Source of the DNA: Anaerolineae bacterium
GTDB lineage: Bacteria; Chloroflexota; Anaerolineae; 4572-78; J111
Direction: 5' to 3'
Length of the DNA stretch: 64,000 nucleotides
Assembly: GCA_023382535.1 (NCBI GenBank)
Contig: JAHDWA010000020.1
Span: 93,832-157,831, forward strand
The position numbers and the translations under genes were made by a program. The notes under the pieces are model-generated. The model saw only the letters and a list, made by a program, of their open reading frames with translations. It did no database searches and had not been told where the DNA came from. This document shows positions 27,024 to 33,030 of the stretch, one piece after another. Positions within the stretch are counted from its first letter, which is position 1. Every line of letters starts with the position of its first letter.

Positions 27024-27704
27024 CTAGTTGGGACCATCCTCCATTGGTTCGTCGGTCAAATCGGAGGAGCCCTTGCCGCGAATTTCGTTGAGATAGTTGT
27101 GGATGGTGAAGCGGGTCACGCCCAGGTAAGTGGCTATCGCCGGAATAGCCTTGCGTAATTCAAACACGCCGGCGTCATCCAAAATCTGGACCACCCGCAG
27201 CCGGTCAAATTTATCCATTTGGGCAATGGGCTTGCCGATAAAATCCGTGGCTCTCTGGAACAGCGACTCCAGCATTTGCGGGGCATCGTCAATAAAGGCA
27301 TCCTGAAAATCGTAGGCTTCCGCGGGGTCGGCCAATGTTTCCAGGGTGCGGCGAAAAGCGACAAAAGGGCTGGCGTCAAAATTGATTTCCATACAGATAA
27401 CAGGTTCGGCCTGTTCGTTGCTCATAAAAACCAGCGACGAGCGGACCATCTTACCACTGCGGGTGCGGGTGGTGTAATTGTAGCTGTCTTCGATCCGCCC
27501 GGCTCTGACCAGGGACAGCCCGCGGGCGGTCATGCACCCGCCCACACTGCGCTCAGTTACCATCCCTTTGACCCAGACGATGGACTGCTCCATGTCGGCC
27601 AGATCGTGGAGCACCACTTCGCACTGCGGGCCGATGGTGCGGCAGATCGCTTCGCCCACCTGGATAAGCTGCTCCAGTAGCAGTGACTTTTCAGCCTCGT
27701 TCAT
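27024..27704 (-). CDS. DauR/YheO-like regulator (PAS-like domain plus HTH)
   Basis: A 226-residue protein from the ATG at 27704; upstream in-frame starts extend into the operator region. The N-terminal domain (about 5-125) matches YheO-type PAS-like domains: GEAICRTIGPQCEVVLHDL, ERSVGGCMTARGL, VICMEINFD. The C-terminus is an HTH (KFDRLRVVQILDDAGVFELR, then AIATYLGVTRFTIHNYLNEI). In DauR these control D-amino-acid catabolism. Here the gene is divergent from an FAD-dependent amine oxidase, with inverted repeats between them, so it probably senses the substrate of that enzyme. Confidence 0.82.
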   Translation of the reverse strand: MNEAEKSLLLEQLIQVGEAICRTIGPQCEVVLHDLADMEQSIVWVKGMVTERSVGGCMTARGLSLVRAGRIEDSYNYTTRTRSGKMVRSSLVFMSNEQAEPVICMEINFDASPFVAFRRTLETLADPAEAYDFQDAFIDDAPQMLESLFQRATDFIGKPIAQMDKFDRLRVVQILDDAGVFELRKAIPAIATYLGVTRFTIHNYLNEIRGKGSSDLTDEPMEDGPN

Positions 27705-27734
27705 CGCTTTTCTATTCCCAGTAGAACAAAAATT

Positions 27735-27777
27735 CAACAAGATGTTAAATTTTATAAAAATATTCCACATCTTGTTG
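27735..27777. promoter_or_regulatory. 11-bp inverted repeat operator in divergent promoter
   Basis: CAACAAGATGT (27735-27745) is mirrored perfectly by ACATCTTGTTG (27767-27777), with a 21-bp AT-rich centre, so the arms lie three helical turns apart. It overlaps the -35 of the rightward promoter and is the likely binding site of the DauR-like protein. Confidence 0.6.
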
Positions 27778-27789
27778 ACGTTTGTCAAC
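27774..27789. promoter_or_regulatory. GTTGAC-GTTT-GTCAAC palindrome
   Basis: A 6-bp perfect inverted repeat overlapping the right arm of the larger operator and the -35 of the rightward promoter. It could be a second site for the same regulator. Confidence 0.45.
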
Positions 27790-27803
27790 TTTTATGCTAT
27801 TTT
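27775..27803 (+). promoter_or_regulatory. Promoter of the FAD amine oxidase gene
   Basis: TTGACG (27775-27780), 17 bp, TATTTT (27798-27803). A hairpin ACCACC-4 nt-GGTGGT (27834-27849) lies in the leader before the ATG at 27884. Confidence 0.5.
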
Positions 27804-27883
27804 CTTAAGTTAAGACGACGGCGACAGGATTATACCACCATCCGGTGGTTCTGCCATAATAACTCAAGCAAGGGGGATTACTG

Positions 27884-29215
27884 ATGGGCAAAGTACCTGA
27901 GTCAATTAAATATGTCATCATCGGCGCGGGGATTCACGGGCTGAGTTCGGCCTGGCACATGGCGATGGAGCTGGAAAACCGCAAGCGCGGCAGCGGCAAA
28001 GATATTGTGGTCCTGGAGAAGTCGTATGCCGGGGCGGGGGCATCGGGGATTGCCTGCGGCTGCGTGCGCAACTTTTACATGACCGAGCCGATTCACGCCA
28101 TTCTGCGCCACAGCGTGGATGTCTGGACCTACGACCCGGTAGCCTTTGGCTTTCAGCAGGTCGGCTACGTGTCCGCCGGAGAGGCCAACCAGATTGAAGA
28201 TTACGAGCGGGTCCACCAGAGCCAAAATTCGGTTGGCTATCACTCCGACGTGTACGTGGGCGAGGACGCGCGCAAGTTTCTCAAAAAAATCTGGCCCGAT
28301 TTCAAAACCGATGGCATTGACGTGGCCCTGCACGAGCGGGTCAGCGGTTACGCCGGGACGCGCCAGGTAATGAAGGGGCTGGCCCAGAAATGCGCCGATC
28401 ACGGGGTGCAAATCCTGACCGGCATCGAGGTGACCGGCTACGACGTGCAGGGCGGCCAGATCAAAGGCGTCCACACTAACGAGGGCGACATCAGGTGCGA
28501 CCTGGTCATTTGGGGACTGGGCGCGTGGACCCCCAAGCACTGGGAGATGCTTGACAAGCCGATGACCCTCGACTGCTATTACCCCGACGGCAGCGTCGTC
28601 AAAAATAAGGATATGTGGACCTACTGGCGCTTGCTCGAAGGGGAGGTCTACTACGATAGGCCCTACCTGACCGCCGATGGCCTGAATCCGCCGGTGCTGC
28701 ACGTCGAAAAGATGACCACGCCGGTGGTGGATGAAAATGGCCGGGAGCTGTCTGACCATTTGTATATTTATTACAAGAACGGCAACGAGCGCATGGACCG
28801 TCCCGGTCTCCAGGGCGGCACCATCCCCATCAAGCTGGGTCCTAAGGCAACTACCGACCCTTACGGCCATGCCAATAACGAGTACCAGGCCGAGCCGGAA
28901 TTTGCCGATTATATGTGCGCGGCGATGGCCCAGACAATGGGCCGTTTTGAAGGCATCCGGCCCGATTTCCGCGAGCGGCGCAATGGCGGTATTGGGGCCT
29001 TCACCCCGGACAATATCCCCATTTTCGACTGGGTAGCGCCCAGTGTCTATATGATCGCCGACAGCAACCACGGTTTCAAAATGACCGGGGTGGGTAAATT
29101 GTTAGCCAAGTACCTGATGGGCGACGATGTGCCAGAGCTTAAGCCCTTTACCTTCGACCGCTTTGCCGAAGGCCGGACCTTTGGCAAGTCAAACAGTCAC
29201 TCGCCCTGGGTTTAG
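27884..29215 (+). CDS. FAD-dependent oxidoreductase (DAO family)
   Basis: A 443-residue protein with AAGGGGGA before the ATG. The N-terminal dinucleotide-binding motif VIIGAGIHGLSSAW and the VVLEK strand end are typical of the D-amino-acid oxidase/sarcosine oxidase superfamily. CDLVIWGLGAWT matches the family's second FAD-contacting region, and NHGFKMTGVGKLLAKYL near the C-terminus matches the product-site loop. It oxidises a secondary amine or amino acid with FAD. It is distinct from SoxB at 31358, lacks the SoxB-type FMN site, and is controlled by its own divergent regulator. A strong terminator follows. Confidence 0.85.
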   Translation: MGKVPESIKYVIIGAGIHGLSSAWHMAMELENRKRGSGKDIVVLEKSYAGAGASGIACGCVRNFYMTEPIHAILRHSVDVWTYDPVAFGFQQVGYVSAGEANQIEDYERVHQSQNSVGYHSDVYVGEDARKFLKKIWPDFKTDGIDVALHERVSGYAGTRQVMKGLAQKCADHGVQILTGIEVTGYDVQGGQIKGVHTNEGDIRCDLVIWGLGAWTPKHWEMLDKPMTLDCYYPDGSVVKNKDMWTYWRLLEGEVYYDRPYLTADGLNPPVLHVEKMTTPVVDENGRELSDHLYIYYKNGNERMDRPGLQGGTIPIKLGPKATTDPYGHANNEYQAEPEFADYMCAAMAQTMGRFEGIRPDFRERRNGGIGAFTPDNIPIFDWVAPSVYMIADSNHGFKMTGVGKLLAKYLMGDDVPELKPFTFDRFAEGRTFGKSNSHSPWV

Positions 29216-29227
29216 GGAAGAACGTTT

Positions 29228-29272
29228 AAGGTGGGACATGTTCCGGTGGACGTGCCCCACCTTATTTTATAT
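29228..29272 (+). terminator. Intrinsic terminator
   Basis: AAGGTGGG (29228-29235) pairs with CCCACCTT (29256-29263); the loop contains a further CATGT/ACGTG pairing. TATTTTATATTT follows. Confidence 0.65.
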
Positions 29273-29284
29273 TTAAATCCAACA

Positions 29285-29384
29285 TAACTACCCAGGTGAC
29301 TGGCACTTTTCTTCTTCAAAACGACTGAGAACAGCAAAGCTTAGGGCTAACCAAGTGCCAGTCACCTTTAGCCTGAGTAGTTAC
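29285..29384. mobile_element. MITE-like palindromic repeat, copy 2
   Basis: The ends AACTACCCAGGTGACTGGCA and its mirror (TGCCAGTCACCTTT then GAGTAGTTAC) match copy 1 at 13050-13121. The centre is longer and unrelated, so the ends are the conserved part. Confidence 0.6.
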
Positions 29385-29401
29385 CATCCAACTATGGTAG
29401 A

Positions 29402-30043
29402 ATGACTATGCCAACAACTACGGATTACACTCGTCTTGACTGGTCGGACCTTGTGCCCGACCGGCCCTTTACCAACCCTGATCACAATGCCGAAGATTTG
29501 GCTCACTTGTGGTACATGGCTGAGAAACTGCGCCATCTTTTGCGCCAATCAAGCTCTATCCCGGCGCAGCCGCGTCCGTATGTTTTGTATTTGGAAGAAG
29601 TGGGCGGACGCCGCCACCGCCTCGCCCTGGCCAGGCCGGAAGAACTGCTTACCTGTTCTGAGCTGATGGTCGTCGGCTTTTGCGGGCACAAGTGGCCCGA
29701 GGCCGACCGGACGCCGCTGGATATGGTTGACGCGGAATTGCTGGCCGAATTTTTGCAGCATCCCCATTTGCTCAGTTACAGTTCCCTGGAAGTGGAGGGG
29801 GGCAACTGGCGCAACCTGGTTTTGTTCAGCCAGGCACAGGGGATTGGCCACTGGGCCATCAGCGCCCGGCATGCCGATGCGGTGCGTGACCTGGCCCCGC
29901 GCTATTATCAGAATATCCGGCTGCACAACGGCGTTTTGCCGGGAGGATTAATGTCGAGCCAGGAGCTTTTGCTGACCCGGACCAAGTATTTCGATTATCA
30001 GGATCAGCCGTTCTGGTGGGCCGTGCGCGAGCTGCAGGCGTAA
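29402..30043 (+). CDS. Hypothetical protein, unrecognised family
   Basis: A 213-residue soluble protein that I cannot place. It has no signal peptide or membrane span. It contains conserved-looking Trp/His-rich segments (AHLWYMAEKLRHLLR, VVGFCGHKWPEADRTP, GIGHWAISARHADAV, PFWWAVRELQA). Two ATGs (29402, 29408) lie close together. The gene stands between two DAO-region genes in the catabolic cluster, downstream of a MITE-like repeat and 133 bp before the ornithine-cyclodeaminase homologue, so it may have its own promoter. No function is assigned. Confidence 0.65.
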   Translation: MTMPTTTDYTRLDWSDLVPDRPFTNPDHNAEDLAHLWYMAEKLRHLLRQSSSIPAQPRPYVLYLEEVGGRRHRLALARPEELLTCSELMVVGFCGHKWPEADRTPLDMVDAELLAEFLQHPHLLSYSSLEVEGGNWRNLVLFSQAQGIGHWAISARHADAVRDLAPRYYQNIRLHNGVLPGGLMSSQELLLTRTKYFDYQDQPFWWAVRELQA

Positions 30044-30079
30044 CGAAAGGTAGCAGGGTAACAGAGTCGCAGAGGGAAG

Positions 30080-30150
30080 CGTCAAAATGAGGCGAAGAGG
30101 CGAGGATAGGTGAGGCGTAAAGACGAAGTTCGCCTCCTCGTCTCACTGTT
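30080..30150. repeat. GAGGCG-type low-complexity repeat
   Basis: The spacer after 30043 contains repeated GAGGCG words (ATGAGGCG, AAGAGGCG, GTGAGGCG) followed by an inverse CGCCTCCTCGTC. It resembles the other degenerate short repeats. No promoter is evident. Confidence 0.4.
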
Positions 30151-30176
30151 ATCGCATCTTTTATGAAGGGGACAAC

Positions 30177-31193
30177 ATGGCCGGAATTGACATTCTGTTT
30201 CTATCTAAAGAAGACGTGGAGAGCCTCGACCTGGGTCTTCGAGAGATCATGGACGTGGTCGAGGTGGGGCTGAAGGCTCACGGCGAAAAAAAGGTGGTCA
30301 TGCCCTCCAAAGATCACCTGGCGCTGGATTACCCGGAGAAACTCTTTAACATCCTCAAGGGCTATGTCGAGCCGGTCAACGTGGCCGGAGTCAAGGTCAT
30401 CGGGGATTTTCAGAAGAACTATGAATACGGTTTGCCCTCGGAACTGGCCCTCATCACCCTCTACCGGCCCGAAACCGGCGCGCCTTTCTGTATTCTGGAC
30501 GGGACGCTGACCACCTGGATGCGCACCGGTGCGGTAACAGCGGTTGGGGCCAAGTACCTGGCCAATGACAAACCCCGCGTCCTGGGTCACATCGGGGTGC
30601 GGGGCACGGCCTGGTACAACGTAGCCATGCTGGACCTGTTGTTTGATTTTGAGGAAATCCGTGTGACCAGCAAGCGGCCTGAGTCGCGGGAGCGTTTTGC
30701 CGGGGAAATGTCGGCGCGGCTCAATAAGCGAGTGACGGTCAAGGAAACTGCCGAGGCAACGGTGCGCGACGCCGACATCATCATTGACGCCTCGCGCCTG
30801 CTGGAACACGAAGTCTTGGTCAAGGATGAGTGGGTCAAACCTGGCGCGCTCATCCAACCCTATGGGGCGGTGCTGTCGGTCGCGCCCAGCCTGCCGTTTA
30901 CCGTTGACAAAATGTTTGTAGATGATTGGAACCAATGCCAGAAATCGCAGTACGGCCAGTTTGCCGGGTTGATCCAGGCCGGCAAACTGCGCGACGAGCA
31001 TATCGCCGGGGAAATCGGCGAGGTCGTTGCTGGGGTGAAGCCGGGCCGCGAGTCGGCGCAGGAGCGGATTCTGTTCTGGCATAAGGGTTTTGCCGTCAGC
31101 GATATTGTGCTGGGCAACCTGGCCTATCAAAAAGCCCGTGAAAAAGGTGTCGGCACCCTGCTGAGTTACTACCGCGAGCCGCGTGATATGTGA
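30177..31193 (+). CDS. Ornithine cyclodeaminase/mu-crystallin family protein
   Basis: A 338-residue NAD(P)-binding protein with AAGGGGA before the ATG. Family features: FLSKEDVESLDLG at the N-terminus, VAGVKVIGDFQKNYEYGLP, CILDGTLTTWMRTGAVTAVGAKYLA, then VLGHIGVRGTAWYNV in place of the usual GxGxQA nucleotide loop, and ADIIIDAS. The family includes ornithine cyclodeaminase, ketimine reductase, and alanine or N-methyl amino-acid dehydrogenases. The amine-oxidase and sox neighbours suggest an imine/amine redox role. The altered glycine loop is unusual and could change cofactor use. Confidence 0.85.
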   Translation: MAGIDILFLSKEDVESLDLGLREIMDVVEVGLKAHGEKKVVMPSKDHLALDYPEKLFNILKGYVEPVNVAGVKVIGDFQKNYEYGLPSELALITLYRPETGAPFCILDGTLTTWMRTGAVTAVGAKYLANDKPRVLGHIGVRGTAWYNVAMLDLLFDFEEIRVTSKRPESRERFAGEMSARLNKRVTVKETAEATVRDADIIIDASRLLEHEVLVKDEWVKPGALIQPYGAVLSVAPSLPFTVDKMFVDDWNQCQKSQYGQFAGLIQAGKLRDEHIAGEIGEVVAGVKPGRESAQERILFWHKGFAVSDIVLGNLAYQKAREKGVGTLLSYYREPRDM

Positions 31194-31254
31194 CTCAAGC
31201 TGTTTTTTGCCACGAATTCCACGAATTCTCACCAATTTTTTAGTCTTAATTGAG

Positions 31255-31282
31255 TTGACACTGTTTCAAAACGTGTTAAAAT
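31255..31282 (+). promoter_or_regulatory. Strong promoter of the sox operon
   Basis: TTGACA (31255-31260), 16 bp, TAAAAT (31277-31282). The consensus -35 makes this one of the best promoters in the window; it lies 76 bp before the soxB ATG. Confidence 0.75.
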
Positions 31283-31314
31283 GGCCCAACTTCTCCAAAG
31301 AATTTGGGAACTCC

Positions 31315-31331
31315 GTTGCGCCATACGCAAC
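31315..31331. promoter_or_regulatory. Perfect palindrome, putative IclR operator
   Basis: GTTGCG-CCATA-CGCAAC lies about 25 bp downstream of the predicted transcription start. It is shared in sequence and position with the IclR gene leader (22150-22164), consistent with repression by roadblock. Confidence 0.55.
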
Positions 31332-31357
31332 AAGAGTAGTTGAGGGAACAGCAGCCT

Positions 31358-32596
31358 ATGTCAATTAAACTGTTGAAACAGGGATTGAACGGCCATGGCA
31401 GCCTAAAGCCAATGTGGCGGCAGCAGCCGCTCAAAGACAGCTACGATGTGGTTATCATCGGCGGAGGGGCGCACGGCCTGGCCTGTGCCTACTACCTGGC
31501 CAAACACCACAACATCACCCAGGTAGCGGTGCTGGAAAAAGCCTACCTGGGCAGCGGTGGGAGCGGCCGCAATACGGCCATTATTCGTTCCAACTACCTG
31601 ACCCCGGAAGGGATTCTCTTTTACGATGAGAGCGTCAAGCTGTATGAGGACATGTCCGAAGAGCTTGATTTTAACGTCATGTTCTCGCAGCGCGGCCACC
31701 TGACCCTGGCCCACACCGACGCCTCACTGCGGACCATGCGCTGGCGGGCGGAGGTCAACCAGATTCAGGGCGTTAACAGCCGGGTCATTTACCCCGACGA
31801 AATCAAAAAACTGGTTCCCTTTATGGATGTAAGCGACCATCCCCGCTACCCGGTCCAGGGCGCGCTTTACCATCCGCCGGGGGGGATCATCCGGCACGAT
31901 GCGGTGGTCTGGGGCTATGCGCACGGCGCGGATAAACGGGGCGTCCACCTGCACCAAAAAACCGAAGTAACCGGCATCGAGGTTCAGAACAACCGGGTAG
32001 TGGGCGTCAAAACCAATCGCGGCTCGATCAAAACCGGTATAGTATTGAATGCTACGGCCGGCTGGTGCTCGTTGATCGCTGACATGGCCGGGGTTAAACT
32101 GCCCATCGAGACGCGCCCACTGCAAGCCTGCGTGACCGAGCCGCTCAAGCCGTTTTTGGATGTGGTCATTGTCTCGGGCACGCTCCACTTCTACCTGAGC
32201 CAGAGCGACCGGGGCGAGCTGGTCATGGGGGCGGAAGTTGACCCGTTCACCTCCTACTCGATGGACTCGACGTTGAATTTTGTCGAAGGTTTGGCCGCCC
32301 ACGTCCTGGAGTTGTTCCCGTCGCTAGCCAAGGTGCGCCTGATGCGCCAGTGGGCCGGTCTGTGCGATATGACGCCCGATTACAGCCCGATCATGGGTTT
32401 CACCCCGGTCGAGGGCTTTCTGGTGGATGTCGGTTGGGGCACCTATGGCTTTAAGGCTTCGCCGGTTTCGGGCAAACGTATGGCCGAATTGATTGCCACC
32501 CAGGCTACCCCGGAGTTGATTGCGCCCTTCAGCTATGACCGCTTTTATCAAGGCGAGCTGGTCGGCGAAAAAGGCGCGGCCTCGGTAGGACACTAA
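31358..32596 (+). CDS. soxB: Sarcosine oxidase beta subunit
   Basis: A 412-residue flavoprotein starting at the ATG at 31358 (GAGG upstream); a TTG at 31340 is less likely. VVIIGGGAHGLACAYYLA binds FAD, and GSGRNTAIIRSNYL is the hallmark of heterotetrameric sarcosine oxidase beta. The His in PPGGIIRHDAVVWGYA is the likely covalent FMN attachment site by analogy with characterised SoxB. WAGLCDMTPDYSPIMG and VGWGTYGFKASPVSG complete the family pattern. The enzyme oxidises sarcosine to glycine, with formaldehyde passed to tetrahydrofolate. It opens the operon soxB-D-A-nudix-G. Confidence 0.95.
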   Translation: MSIKLLKQGLNGHGSLKPMWRQQPLKDSYDVVIIGGGAHGLACAYYLAKHHNITQVAVLEKAYLGSGGSGRNTAIIRSNYLTPEGILFYDESVKLYEDMSEELDFNVMFSQRGHLTLAHTDASLRTMRWRAEVNQIQGVNSRVIYPDEIKKLVPFMDVSDHPRYPVQGALYHPPGGIIRHDAVVWGYAHGADKRGVHLHQKTEVTGIEVQNNRVVGVKTNRGSIKTGIVLNATAGWCSLIADMAGVKLPIETRPLQACVTEPLKPFLDVVIVSGTLHFYLSQSDRGELVMGAEVDPFTSYSMDSTLNFVEGLAAHVLELFPSLAKVRLMRQWAGLCDMTPDYSPIMGFTPVEGFLVDVGWGTYGFKASPVSGKRMAELIATQATPELIAPFSYDRFYQGELVGEKGAASVGH

Positions 32597-32597
32597 C

Positions 32598-32680
32598 GAT
32601 TTTGGATTTTAGATTTACGATTTACGATTGGACATCGCGGGTCATTGGCAGTTACCCTTGTAAATCGTCAATCGTAAATG
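32598..32680. repeat. 7-bp tandem repeats forming an inverted pair between soxB and soxD
   Basis: GATTTTG GATTTTA GATTTAC GATTTAC (32598-32625) is mirrored by GTAAATC GTCAATC GTAAATG (32660-32680), so the transcript can fold into a hairpin. The same heptamer family lies in frame at 59264-59301 and 63179-63206. Confidence 0.65.
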
Positions 32681-32700
32681 GTAAGCAGGAGTAGTTTGAA

Positions 32701-33018
32701 ATGATCTTATTGACTTGTCCCAATTGTGGTGAGAGGAATGTGGCGGAGTTTCGTTTTGGTGGGGAGTACAAGAGCCGGCCTAAAAATCCGGAGGACAGCG
32801 CGGCCGATGTGGCCTGGGCGGAATATCTTCACTTTAAAGACAATAAGCTGGGCGTGCAGCAGGAGTGGTGGTATCACCGGGCCGGGTGCGGCCTGTGGTT
32901 TTTGGCGGAACGCCACACCAAAACGCACGTAGTTGAAAAGACTTATTTGTGGGCGCCGGACCCGGGGACAAAGAAACCGGAGTTAGATCAACCGACTTTA
33001 AGCGACGTGCAGCCCTAA
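32701..33018 (+). CDS. soxD: Sarcosine oxidase delta subunit
   Basis: A 105-residue protein with AGGAG before the ATG. It has the zinc-binding set of SoxD: Cys6 and Cys9 in TCPNCG, then His59 and Cys63 in WYHRAGCGLWF. The EFRFGGEY and RPKNP segments are also typical. The C-terminal 20 residues extend beyond the conserved part. It is a structural subunit of the tetramer and lies 12 bp before soxA. Confidence 0.95.
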   Translation: MILLTCPNCGERNVAEFRFGGEYKSRPKNPEDSAADVAWAEYLHFKDNKLGVQQEWWYHRAGCGLWFLAERHTKTHVVEKTYLWAPDPGTKKPELDQPTLSDVQP

Positions 33019-33030
33019 GGAGCCGATCCG

